Assembly: GCF_013377905.1 (NCBI RefSeq)
Contig: NZ_JABKAV010000002.1
Location: 62,001-126,000 of the forward strand
Direction: 5' to 3'
DNA length: 64,000 bases
DNA from: Hymenobacter terrestris
GTDB lineage: Bacteria > Bacteroidota > Bacteroidia > Cytophagales > Hymenobacteraceae
Translations under genes and position numbers: made by a program
Part shown: piece after piece, positions 1 to 7,496 of the stretch
How positions within the stretch are numbered: position 1 is the first letter of the stretch
Layout: each line of letters starts with the position of its first letter
The notes under the pieces: generated by a model
Databases searched by the model: none
Seen by the model: only the letters and a program-made list of their open reading frames with translations
What the model was told of the DNA's origin: nothing

Positions 1-4
1 ACGC

Positions 5-43
5 AAAAAGGCCGCGTTTCCAATCTGGAAGCGCGGCCTTTTT
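5..43. terminator. Bidirectional intrinsic terminator
   Basis: An inverted repeat pairs AAAAAGGCCGCG (5-16) with CGCGGCCTTTTT (32-43), with additional pairs toward the loop. A-run and T-run flank the stem, so it can stop transcription from either side. It ends the DUF4276 gene, whose stop codon begins at 48, and probably a gene lying left of the window. Confidence 0.8.
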
Positions 44-47
44 AAAT

Positions 48-650
48 TTATAAGTGAGTCAGTCCCTGCCGGAAATATTGAAAGCTGGGTGACTGATTTC
101 TGTCTGGGTCCAAATGCGGAGCAATGGTTTCGGCCCATTCTACTTTGGCTTTACCGACCAGATAATACTTACCCTGTTGCAACACGCGCCACAGCGTTTC
201 CCAAGTATCGGCAATGGCATCGGGGTCATTGCCTAGGCCACCGAAATGTTGCGGGCGCACCCGCGGATACGCCGCCTGAATAGCGGCTCGGTCGCCCAAA
301 AACCAGGCTTCCAGCTCCTGCACGGCTAAGCGGGTGAGGATGCAGAAGGGCTGGCCGGGGCCAGCGGTGGTTTTGGTTAGCAGGCCACCATCGGCTACTA
401 TCTTTTCCAGCTCGGACTTGCGGCGCCGGCAGTCGGTGTCGGCGTCCATCAGGATAACCACCCGCAAATCGGGCTGGTGAGGCAGCTGGCGGGCGTAGGT
501 TTTCAGCCGGCCGGGCAAACGCTGGAACAGATCGGTTTTGCCGCGGTGCGGGAAGCAGGCCCACGTAGCACCGGGCGGCAACAACTTGGGCAGCAGAATA
601 TCCAACGCTGCTTTCGCCGATTCTTCTTCGAGGAGAAACTCGATGTGCAT
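48..650 (-). CDS. DUF4276 family protein, TOPRIM-like, partner of AAA ATPase
   Basis: A 200-residue protein of the DUF4276 type. What is visible: a hydrophobic N-terminal strand followed by a glutamate cluster (E8-E10), then a strand ending in an acidic D69-x-D71-x-D73 motif. That E ... DxD order resembles TOPRIM nuclease/primase folds, although this is inference from motif order alone. A second acidic/aromatic motif, ELEAWFLGD, sits at 112-120. The ATG at 650 is only one base after the stop of the upstream ATPase gene, so the two are almost certainly cotranscribed and translationally linked. ATPase plus TOPRIM-like partner is the design of OLD/Gabija/PARIS-type anti-phage systems; I infer a related role here but no function is proven for this pairing. 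Confidence 0.75.
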   Translation of the reverse strand: MHIEFLLEEESAKAALDILLPKLLPPGATWACFPHRGKTDLFQRLPGRLKTYARQLPHQPDLRVVILMDADTDCRRRKSELEKIVADGGLLTKTTAGPGQPFCILTRLAVQELEAWFLGDRAAIQAAYPRVRPQHFGGLGNDPDAIADTWETLWRVLQQGKYYLVGKAKVEWAETIAPHLDPDRNQSPSFQYFRQGLTHL

Positions 651-651
651 A

Positions 652-1899
652 CTACCGGGCCGCAGGGGTGCGAGGAGTCAACGGGTCGCCGAGGCGGAAG
701 AAGTTGCTGGTCCAGAGGTAGCCCAGCGGCGAGCCGTCTTCTACCAGCTCTTTCACCTGCGGAATATCCGCAGTGCGCGTAGCCTGAGTGTAGCCATCGT
801 CGCCCCGGTGCAGAATCCAGACCTGCTCCGGCTCCAACGCATCGAGCAGAAATGGCGAGTGAGTAGCCACCAGCAACTGCCGCGTGTCGGTGGCCTTCAG
901 CAACTCCTCGGCCAAGCGCGGTAAAAGGCGCGGGTGCAGTTCGTTTTCCGGTTCCTCAATCCCCAGCAGCCCAGTAGCGTTGGGCTCGTAGAGCAGCGTT
1001 AGCAGCGCCGCCAGCCGCATGGTGCCATCCGACATGTACTGGGCCGGCAACGGCTTCTCAAACGCCGCATCTTTGAAGCGGAGCAGTAGGCGCTCATCGG
1101 AGGTTATTTCCGGCACCACATCGGCCAGCTGCGGCACCCAGCGCCGGAGCTGTGCCGTGATGCGGGCCAGCGTTTCGGGGTGCTTCTCGTGCAGGTAGTA
1201 CAGCACATTGGGCAGGTTGTCGCCGTTATCCGAGAGCTTCTCCCGCGGCCCGGCATCGGAGTAGCCCTTCAGGTGGTCGTCGGTGAGGTGGATGTAGCGG
1301 TAGGATCGAAATAAACTTGCTAGTTCTGAATCTATACCTACCACTTGGCCTTCTTCTGTTCGGTTAAACAGGTGTGAATAATATAGGTAGGGATTCTTCC
1401 CAGGAATAATTCGCATCTGGTCGTCTGTATCGCTATAATAAGCGTTTCTGACGACGGCCCCTCTAACATCACCATGTGGTTTAGTAAGTACTGGCTGGTT
1501 TGCGTAGAATAATCTGATCATAGTTGATCCAGTTATCCAAAAAACTTCATTGGCAACATCAAGTTGATCTTCTTGCTCAATAAAGCTCACTTCGTAGTGG
1601 ACACGAGTATTTTTTGATAGAAGCGCACCCACCTCAAACTCAATCGGTCCTTCCTGCCCACGCGTCCGTATGCCGGCGAAGCGGTTACGCTTTTCCCAGG
1701 CTTGTTGCAGGTTACCGCTCACCGCTTCGGCCAGAAACGCCAGCGCGTCGAGGATAGTGGATTTACCGCTACCGTTAGGACCGATGAACACCGTCAGCGG
1801 CGTCAGGTCGCGTAGTTCCACGTCGCGCAGTGCGCGGTAGTTTTTGATACGTAGATAAGTGAGACGAGGGTAGCCGGGGGCCGCGGCAGTATCAGACAT
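652..1899 (-). CDS. AAA family ATPase (AAA_15/AAA_21, OLD-like)
   Basis: A 415-residue ABC/SMC-type ATPase. Walker A is GPNGSGKS at 40-47, the signature-like motif MSDGTMR at 289-295, Walker B with GIEEPE near 313-318, and the H-switch ATHSP at 345-349. The N-terminus (LRIKNYRALRDVEL) is the usual strand pair of RecF/OLD-like proteins. Between Walker A and the signature, roughly residues 83-198, the DNA is clearly AT-richer than both flanks (see findings); this is the region that in such ATPases forms the variable insertion domain. It is the first gene of a two-gene unit with the DUF4276 gene. It may act as the sensor/motor of a defence complex; a role in DNA repair is the main alternative. 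Confidence 0.85.
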   Translation of the reverse strand: MSDTAAAPGYPRLTYLRIKNYRALRDVELRDLTPLTVFIGPNGSGKSTILDALAFLAEAVSGNLQQAWEKRNRFAGIRTRGQEGPIEFEVGALLSKNTRVHYEVSFIEQEDQLDVANEVFWITGSTMIRLFYANQPVLTKPHGDVRGAVVRNAYYSDTDDQMRIIPGKNPYLYYSHLFNRTEEGQVVGIDSELASLFRSYRYIHLTDDHLKGYSDAGPREKLSDNGDNLPNVLYYLHEKHPETLARITAQLRRWVPQLADVVPEITSDERLLLRFKDAAFEKPLPAQYMSDGTMRLAALLTLLYEPNATGLLGIEEPENELHPRLLPRLAEELLKATDTRQLLVATHSPFLLDALEPEQVWILHRGDDGYTQATRTADIPQVKELVEDGSPLGYLWTSNFFRLGDPLTPRTPAAR

Positions 1900-2125
1900 G
1901 AGGCAAGGCGGTAGTTGCTACAAAGTACGGGGTTTGGCAGGATGTACGTTGAATCGCTCCGCTTTACCCAGTTATCCCAATTATACAACGGACGAAGCTG
2001 GCGATGCTCCAAGCCACTCTGACCGTGCTCGACCAGCATGCCCGCCGCTCGGGGGCCGGTGAGTGTAGCACGGCAAGTTGGGGCTTCACCATTCGGGATT
2101 TGTGCTAACCAGCCCTCTGCTCACA

Positions 2126-2156
2126 AAAAAAGGCCGCCCGAATCGGGCGGCCTTTC
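2126..2156 (-). terminator. Intrinsic terminator of the fasciclin gene
   Basis: AAAGGCCGCCCG (2129-2140) pairs with CGGGCGGCCTTT (2144-2155) around an AAT loop. The run of A residues left of the stem becomes a U tract on the minus strand, so it terminates the gene ending at 2176. The rest of 1900-2125, between this and the ATPase start, holds nothing I recognise. Confidence 0.85.
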
Positions 2157-2175
2157 TTATGCTGGATTCCGGCGC

Positions 2176-2715
2176 TTATTTGGCGGGCATCAGCACGGTA
2201 TCGATGGAGTGCACCACGCCATTGGTGGTTTTGATATCCGCTTTCGTGACGGTGGCCTTGCCGCCTTTGGCATCCGTGAGGGTCACGGTGCCGCCTTTTA
2301 CGCCCACGGTCAGCGACTCGCCCTGCACCGTCTTCACTACCTGGCCGTCTTTGAGGTCGGCGGCCATCACGTTGCCGGCTACTACGTGGTAAGACAGCAG
2401 GTTGGCCAGCTTCTTTTTGTTGGCGGGCTCTAGCAGCGTGGTCACGGTGCCAGCGGGCAACTTGTCGAAGGCCGCGTTATCGGGGGCGAATACCGTGTAG
2501 GGGCCGGCGCCCTTGGCCTGGTCGGCGAGGCCGGCGGCACCCAGCGCCGTAAGCAGCGTGCTGTGGTTGGGCGAAAGGGCCGCGCTGGCGGCCAGATCCT
2601 TACCGGTCGAAGCCGTGGCGGCAGGAGAAGCCATAGCCTGGGCCGAAGCCGCTTCGGTGCCGCCTACATACAGTAGCCCGGCCAACAGGAGAGCGAACAA
2701 TGGTTGCTTTTTCAT
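2176..2715 (-). CDS. Secreted fasciclin (FAS1) domain protein
   Basis: A 179-residue exported protein. The start at 2715 is chosen because it gives a clean signal peptide (MKKQPLFALLLAGLL... ending near ASAQA, residue 28); a longer open frame upstream has no export signal. The rest is one FAS1 domain: TVFAPDNAAFDKLP is the classic first FAS1 box and GVVHSIDTVLMP the H2-like C-terminal box, with VVAG and TNG motifs between. FAS1 proteins mediate adhesion or surface interactions. It stands alone, with its own terminator downstream. Confidence 0.9.
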   Translation of the reverse strand: MKKQPLFALLLAGLLYVGGTEAASAQAMASPAATASTGKDLAASAALSPNHSTLLTALGAAGLADQAKGAGPYTVFAPDNAAFDKLPAGTVTTLLEPANKKKLANLLSYHVVAGNVMAADLKDGQVVKTVQGESLTVGVKGGTVTLTDAKGGKATVTKADIKTTNGVVHSIDTVLMPAK

Positions 2716-2907
2716 AGGAATTTGGAAGGAATTGGAATGAGTGAAACACCAGATGCGCGGGCACCCAGTCGTCTTCAACAGCCAACACACCGGATTGTCG
2801 CTGATTGCCAAAATCTTGTAAATGAGTTGGTAAGCCTCCTTCGGTCGGCCCGCAAAACAATCAACCCAGCAGCACGGAGTAAGAAGTGGGAAGCGAGAAA
2901 AAAGCAC

Positions 2908-3017
2908 GTCATTCTGAGCGGAGCGCAGTCGAAGAATCTCTACTGCTTCGTTGCAAGCAGCAGGATTACCACTGCGGTAGAGATTCTTCGACTGCGCTCC
3001 GCTGCGCTCAGAATGAC
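2908..3017. repeat. Dispersed inverted repeat, family I, copy 1
   Basis: GTCATTCTGAGCGGAGCGCA... (from 2908) reappears inverted ending at about 3017 (...CTCAGAATGAC), leaving a short spacer of about 33 bases; the right arm carries a 5-base extra GCTGC. Four related copies occur at 30850, 33046, 58132 and 60053. It fills most of the 336-base gap between the fasciclin start and the pncB stop; the remainder, including a run of nine C at 3041-3049, shows no other element. Confidence 0.85.
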
Positions 3018-3051
3018 ATTCCTTTTTTGCTCGTTCTGTCCCCCCCCCCTC

Positions 3052-4557
3052 CTACGCCTCTTCCAGCCCGCGCTTTTCCAGAATCAGGCGGTTGCGGTAG
3101 TCGTAAAGGGTTTCTTCGAGGCCCACGGGGTAGGTGTGGGGGTTGAGGAAGCGGCGGATGCTGGGGTCGAGGGCCAGCACCTCGCGGTGGGCGCGGGCGC
3201 GGCTTTCGTCCAGCGTGGGCAGCGGCTGCACCAGCCGGCCCCGCCGAAACACCGGCTCCAGCAGCTCGCGCGAGGGCGTTTCGGGGCGCACCACGCGGCG
3301 GCGGGAGGCGTCGAGCGGGTCGATGATGGTGTGCGGGACATCGGATAGCGGCTCGGCCGTATTGTAGAGCATATCGGCGCGGGGCTGGCCCTTCTCGCTC
3401 TGGTAGCGGCGCACCTGCAGGATACCGGGGATGCTGGTTTTGGCCAGCTGCTCGCTCAGCTTGATGGTGAAATCCCAGCCCGAGTCGTCGGGTTTGCGCA
3501 GGGCCGCCAGCTTGTACACGCCCCCCAGCGCCGGCTGGTCGTAGGCCGTAACCAGCTGCGTGCCGATGCCCCAGGTGTCAATCTTCGCCCCCTGCGACTT
3601 GAGGCTGGTAATCAGGTTTTCCTCCAAGTCGTTGCTGGCCACGATGCGCACGTTGGGGAAGCCCGCCTCGTTGAGCAGCTCCCGCGCCTCACGACTCAGG
3701 TAGGCCAGGTCGCCCGAGTCGAGGCGGATGCCGCCCAGCTCGTGCCCCTCGGCGCGCATGGCGCGGGCCACCTTAATAGCCTTGCGCACGCCTTCCAGCG
3801 TGTCGTAGGTATCCACCAGAAACACCGAGTCGTCGGGGAAGGCCTTGGCGTAGGCGGCAAAGGCCATTTCCTCATCCTCGAAGGCCATTACCCAGCTGTG
3901 CGCGTGCGTGCCCTTCACCGGAATACCGAACCGCTGGCCCGCCAGCACGTTGCTGGTGGCATCTACCCCGCCCAAATAAGCGGCCCGGCTGGCCGACAGG
4001 CCCCCGTCGGTGCCCTGGGCGCGGCGCAACCCGAACTCCAGCACCGTATCGGAGCCGGCGGCCTCGCGGATGCGGGCGGCCTTGGTGGCAATCAGGGTCT
4101 GGAAGTTGACGAGCGTGAGCAGGGCCGTTTCAATCAGCTGGGCCTGTAGCAGCGGCCCCTGCACCCGAATCAGCGGCTCGTTGGCGAAGGCCACCGTACC
4201 CTCGGGCATAGCGTCCACGTCGCAGCGGAACTCCATGGTGCGCAGGTAGTCCAGAAACTCCTGCGGGAACATAGCCGTGCCTTTCGCGCCCTGCAGGCTG
4301 GCCAGGTAGGTCAGGTCGTCGTCGGAGAACTTCAGGGTTGAGAGGAAGTCGGCCACGTAGGCCAGGCCCGCGGCCACGGCGTAGCCGCCCTTGAACGGCG
4401 GGCGGCGGAAGTAGAGGTGAAACACGGCTTCGCGGTCCTGCAGACCCTGCTGCCAGTAACCGTAGGCCATGGTAAGCTGATACAAATCGGTGAGCAGGCT
4501 AAGCGAGGGCGCGTAGAGGCCCGAAAGGGGAGCTGGGTTCATGGGCAGTAAAGGCAT
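3052..4557 (-). CDS. pncB: Nicotinate phosphoribosyltransferase
   Basis: A 501-residue protein catalysing nicotinate + PRPP + ATP to nicotinate mononucleotide in the Preiss-Handler NAD salvage pathway; cytoplasmic. The N-terminal LLTDLYQLTMAYGYW is diagnostic of the family, followed by FRRPPF, GTHAHSW (the active-site histidine loop) and RLDSGDLAYLS in the phosphate-binding barrel. The ATG at 4557 was preferred over an upstream frame extension to 4635, which overlaps the divergent response-regulator leader; an ATG at 4542 is also possible. It is divergently transcribed from the regulator gene at 4649, sharing a 91-base promoter region. No other NAD gene is adjacent. Confidence 0.93.
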   Translation of the reverse strand: MPLLPMNPAPLSGLYAPSLSLLTDLYQLTMAYGYWQQGLQDREAVFHLYFRRPPFKGGYAVAAGLAYVADFLSTLKFSDDDLTYLASLQGAKGTAMFPQEFLDYLRTMEFRCDVDAMPEGTVAFANEPLIRVQGPLLQAQLIETALLTLVNFQTLIATKAARIREAAGSDTVLEFGLRRAQGTDGGLSASRAAYLGGVDATSNVLAGQRFGIPVKGTHAHSWVMAFEDEEMAFAAYAKAFPDDSVFLVDTYDTLEGVRKAIKVARAMRAEGHELGGIRLDSGDLAYLSREARELLNEAGFPNVRIVASNDLEENLITSLKSQGAKIDTWGIGTQLVTAYDQPALGGVYKLAALRKPDDSGWDFTIKLSEQLAKTSIPGILQVRRYQSEKGQPRADMLYNTAEPLSDVPHTIIDPLDASRRRVVRPETPSRELLEPVFRRGRLVQPLPTLDESRARAHREVLALDPSIRRFLNPHTYPVGLEETLYDYRNRLILEKRGLEEA

Positions 4558-4614
4558 TGGGAGCTCAAGCTTACGCAGATAATTTAATTCGGGCCCGCCC
4601 GCCGCGCTTTTCCT

Positions 4615-4622
4615 GCTATACT
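4615..4622 (+). promoter_or_regulatory. Possible -7 element for the response regulator
   Basis: TATACTTG differs by one base from the Bacteroidota -7 consensus TAnnTTTG and lies 27 bases before the ATG at 4649. No clear TTG -33 box is visible at the right distance, so this is a weak call. Confidence 0.35.
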
Positions 4623-4648
4623 TGCATCCCTGCACTAGCTGCTACCCG

Positions 4649-5347
4649 ATGATTCGAATTCTACTCGCCGACGACCACACCATTCTGCGCGACGGTATCC
4701 GGGCCCTGCTGGAGCAGGAGGCCGACCTGCAGGTGGTGGGCGAGGCCGCCAACGGTCAGGCCCTGCTGGAGCTGCTGGCCCACACCCCCGCCGACCTGGT
4801 ACTGCTCGACGTGAACATGCCCGTGCTCGATGGCTTTGGGGTGATGCCGCAGCTCCGGGCGCAGTTTCCGGAGGTGCGGGTGCTGGTGCTGTCCATGCTC
4901 AACCACGAAAACTACGTGCACCGCATGATTGAAGCCGGAGCGCTGGGCTACGTGCTTAAAAACGCCGACAGCACCGAAATCATCCACGCCATCCGGACGG
5001 TGGCGGCCAACCAGCACTTCCTGTGCACCGAAATCGGACTGAACCTGCTGCGCCGCCTGGTGGAGCGCACGCCCGCCCCCGACCCGTTGGCGACTATGCC
5101 CTACCTCAACCCCAACAGCTGGCCCGCCTCGGCGGCCGCGCCCGCCACGCACACAGAGCTATCGGGCCGCGAGCTGGAGGTGCTGCAGCTGATTGCCGAG
5201 GGCTTCACCAACCAGGAAATTGCCGACAAGCTATTTGCCAGCAAGCGCACCATCGAAACCCACCGCCAGAACATCATCGAGAAAACCCAGACCAAAAACA
5301 CCGCCGCTCTCATCCGCTACGCCATGAGCACGGGGTTGATTGGGTGA
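4649..5347 (+). CDS. NarL/FixJ-family response regulator
   Basis: A 232-residue two-component regulator. The receiver domain occupies about 1-122, with acidic pocket D8-D9, phosphoacceptor D54 in LLDVNMP, and the switch lysine in YVLKNA near 104. After a proline-rich linker comes a LuxR-type helix-turn-helix at about 166-232 (ELSGRELEVLQLIAEG, TIETHRQNI). The ATG at 4649 starts directly at the receiver strand MIRILLADDH, so nine codons of extra open frame upstream were dropped. No histidine kinase is adjacent; the kinase at 44885 is 40 kb away and no link is implied. Target genes are unknown; the divergent pncB is a neighbour but nothing shows it is regulated by this protein. Confidence 0.9.
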   Translation: MIRILLADDHTILRDGIRALLEQEADLQVVGEAANGQALLELLAHTPADLVLLDVNMPVLDGFGVMPQLRAQFPEVRVLVLSMLNHENYVHRMIEAGALGYVLKNADSTEIIHAIRTVAANQHFLCTEIGLNLLRRLVERTPAPDPLATMPYLNPNSWPASAAAPATHTELSGRELEVLQLIAEGFTNQEIADKLFASKRTIETHRQNIIEKTQTKNTAALIRYAMSTGLIG

Positions 5348-5470
5348 AGCAGTCGGGCTGCCGTCCCGTTGCCGGGGCACTCCGCGGCTGATGGATTGAT
5401 GGCTTACATACTGGTGTTAATTATATTATATATATATATTGTTTTATAATTCACTTAATCCCCGTTCGCT

Positions 5471-5761
5471 ATGACTGATGAGTCCACTACAATCGAAACC
5501 ACCGTTTCCGCAGAGCACTGGGACAAGATGGTCGGTTTCTACACCCGCCTACTCGGCGAGCCCCAGCAACAGAACGACTCCGAGGCCCTCTTCGCTTCCC
5601 CCGACGACGGCTTGATGCTGCAGCTGGTCAGGGAGGATACTGAGCGGGCTTTGGCTGCTCTCGCTCCGAATTTCACACTTCTGGGGGGCATAATAATGGA
5701 CCGGCTAGAGCCCAGGAAGCCCACGAAATCATTAGGCGTCGACTGGGCCATACAGAGTTGA
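5471..5761 (+). CDS. Small VOC/glyoxalase-like protein, possibly truncated
   Basis: A 96-residue protein without signal peptide. The segment around MVGFYTRLLGEP (20-31) followed by LFASPDDGLMLQLV looks like the helix and second strand of a vicinal-oxygen-chelate half-module. The first strand is replaced by a polar stretch and the C-terminus lacks the usual final strands, so it may be a degraded copy or a divergent small protein. A long alternating TA tract (about 5421-5440) lies just upstream. Codon use looks like neighbouring genes. No metal-binding set can be assigned, and no function is claimed. Confidence 0.5.
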   Translation: MTDESTTIETTVSAEHWDKMVGFYTRLLGEPQQQNDSEALFASPDDGLMLQLVREDTERALAALAPNFTLLGGIIMDRLEPRKPTKSLGVDWAIQS

Positions 5762-5934
5762 TGAGGCCCATTTCGTTGGGTCCGGAACCCAATAAATGCA
5801 CTATATCATTAGTTCTGAGTGGTAATATCCGTGGAGGTGGTATGGCAGGTCATTTAGAATGTATCGTTCACAACCCCAACTGGTAAGTAGGTTAGCAGTT
5901 GCAATAATCAGATTCGACAGCAGTAAAAGCAAAA

Positions 5935-5965
5935 AAACCGCTTCTCCGAATGGAGAAGCGGTTTT
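5935..5965 (-). terminator. Terminator downstream of tRNA-Arg
   Basis: AAAACCGCTTCTCC pairs with GGAGAAGCGGTTTT around a short loop; the A-run at 5931-5938 is the U tract on the minus strand. It sits just 3' of the tRNA. Confidence 0.85.
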
Positions 5966-5968
5966 ATG

Positions 5969-6040
5969 TAGCCGCGACGGGAATCGAACCCATATCAAGC
6001 GTTTAGGAAACGCTCGTTTTATCCATTAAACTACGCAGCC
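5969..6040 (-). tRNA. tRNA-Arg (anticodon CCU)
   Basis: Read on the minus strand this 72-base segment folds into a full cloverleaf: acceptor GGCTGCG pairing with CGCGGCT (with G-U pairs), D-loop containing TTTAATGGAT, anticodon stem AGCGT/ACGCT with loop TTCCTAA, and T-arm GGGTTCGATTCCC. The anticodon CCU reads AGG arginine codons. CCA is not encoded; the discriminator base is A. It has its own promoter and terminator. Confidence 0.95.
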
Positions 6041-6055
6041 GGGTGCTCCGAGGCC

Positions 6056-6087
6056 CAAAGGTACGCCGAAAGCGTAGGCGGGCCAAA
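6056..6087 (-). promoter_or_regulatory. Promoter of tRNA-Arg
   Basis: On the minus strand a TTTG -33 box (6084-6087) is followed, with 20 bases between TTG and the next element, by a perfect TACCTTTG -7 box (6056-6063). The predicted start is within about ten bases of the mature tRNA 5' end at 6040, as expected for a Bacteroidota tRNA promoter. Confidence 0.75.
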
Positions 6088-6139
6088 TGGCGCGTATCTT
6101 CGGCGGGCGGCGCTACGCAGGTGCCTTTATTCGATTTTT

Positions 6140-7312
6140 ATGGGCGTACTGGAAGACTTACGGGCCAGAAGGCGGCGGATCGGCACCGTGGCCACCTCGG
6201 CCTTCGATGGGCAGCAGCCGGCGCTGCTTTTCATTCCCGATATCAGCGGCTTTACGCGCTTCATCGAGCAGTCGGGCAGCCCGCAGGCCCCGTTTCTGGT
6301 GGCCGATCTGCTCGAAATCCTCATCGAGGCGAATACGCTGGAGCTCGAAGTAAACGAGATTCAGGGTGATGCCGTGCTGTTTTACCGGCTCGGCCCGCCT
6401 CCTTCGGCCCGCGAGCTGGTGCAGCAGTGCCGCCGCATCTACCTCGATTTCCAGAACTACCTGCTGCTGGTGGAGCAGGACACCGACTCGGACCTGGCCG
6501 CCGCCCTACGCGAAATGGTGCTCACGCTTAAAATTGTGGTGCACTACGGCCGCGTGAGCGTGGCCCGCATCCGCCACCACACCAAGCTGATGGGCCACGA
6601 CGTGATTGTGGTACACCGGCTGCTGAAAAACGACATTTCCGGCGCCGAGTACATCCTGCTTACCGAGGGCTACACGAATACCCAACCGCGGGCCAACCTG
6701 GCCCGCGCCTTCGCCTGGACGCGCCTGCTGCCCGGCTCTACCCACTACGACTACCTGGGCCATACGCCCTATCATTACGCCTACCTCTCACCGCTGCGGC
6801 TGCTGCTAAACGCCCCCTCGCTGCCCGGCGCCACCAGTACCAACGAGCCGATGCCCGGCCACAGCGGCCGCCTGAAGGTGCGCCAGTCGCTATGCGTACC
6901 GGCCGAGTATGCCCTGCGGGTGGTAAGCGCCCTGCGACTGCGCCACTGCTGGCTGGCCGGAGCTACCGCCAGCCGCTTCGATGTGAGCAAGGCCGGCCGG
7001 CTGGGCACGAGCTATAAGGTAGCGCTGCTCAATGGCCAGATTGATTTCCAGACCGTGCAGATATTACGCGACGACGATGGGCGCTACACGTACGTGGAGA
7101 AGATTTCACACTTCCGCCTCTTTCCCAACGCCTTGCTTTTCTTTCATTTCGAGCCCGTAACCGAGCGCAACTGCCTGCTCACGCTGGAGCTGCGCTACGG
7201 CCACATTGCCAGCAGCTCGCGCCTTATCCGCTTCGGCCAGTTGCGCCGCCTACACCGCTTCCTGGGCCAGTCGCTGCAGGAGCTGGCCCGACTGGTGGCG
7301 GGTGGCAGATAA
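6140..7312 (+). CDS. DUF2652 protein: class III cyclase-like domain plus SRPBCC-like domain
   Basis: A 390-residue cytoplasmic protein. The N-terminal part (about 25-200) is recognisably related to class III nucleotide cyclases: metal-binding D34 in FIPDISGF, second metal-binding D77 in EIQGDAV, and R160 in the GHDVIVVHR segment. The position of the catalytic asparagine of the NxxxR motif is I156, and the purine-selecting lysine position is E73, so normal cAMP synthesis is doubtful. The C-terminal part (about 245-390) looks like a SRPBCC ligand-binding fold. DUF2652 proteins are widespread in Bacteroidota with no settled function. The gene converges on an HD-PycTM gene; whether the two work together is discussed in the findings. 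Confidence 0.8.
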   Translation: MGVLEDLRARRRRIGTVATSAFDGQQPALLFIPDISGFTRFIEQSGSPQAPFLVADLLEILIEANTLELEVNEIQGDAVLFYRLGPPPSARELVQQCRRIYLDFQNYLLLVEQDTDSDLAAALREMVLTLKIVVHYGRVSVARIRHHTKLMGHDVIVVHRLLKNDISGAEYILLTEGYTNTQPRANLARAFAWTRLLPGSTHYDYLGHTPYHYAYLSPLRLLLNAPSLPGATSTNEPMPGHSGRLKVRQSLCVPAEYALRVVSALRLRHCWLAGATASRFDVSKAGRLGTSYKVALLNGQIDFQTVQILRDDDGRYTYVEKISHFRLFPNALLFFHFEPVTERNCLLTLELRYGHIASSSRLIRFGQLRRLHRFLGQSLQELARLVAGGR

Positions 7313-7355
7313 ATGGCAAACAGGCAGGCATCCACTCGTAAGCAGTTGTAGACAA

Positions 7356-7452
7356 ACGATGTAGGGGAGGGACTTGCCCCCGCCCGCCGCTGGAACGGTA
7401 ACACCAAAAATCGTTCAACGGCGGGCGGGAGCAAGCCCCGCCCCTACGTCGT
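7356..7452. repeat. GC-rich inverted repeat at convergent gene ends
   Basis: A 34-base arm starting ACGATGTAGGGGAGGG (7356-7389) is repeated inverted at 7419-7452 with about four mismatches, separated by 29 bases. The sequence type (GTAGGGG ... CCCGCCCG) looks like a mobile short palindromic element rather than a plain terminator; no other copy is present in this window. It occupies the gap between the DUF2652 and HD-PycTM stop codons and could act as a terminator in both directions. Confidence 0.75.
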
Positions 7453-7496
7453 TTATATAGCCCTTCTGCTTGCGGGGCCTTACTGTTGGCGCTACA

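Noticed and set aside
3041-3049. Run of nine C near the pncB stop
   Set aside because: Considered as a phase-variable tract, but it is outside any coding or promoter region seen.
5421-5440. Alternating TA tract before the small VOC-like gene
   Set aside because: Considered as a variable promoter repeat; it is short and imperfect and no other sign supports it.
5801-5998. Short minus-strand frame overlapping tRNA-Arg
   Set aside because: It runs through the tRNA 3' half and its terminator, so it cannot be a gene.
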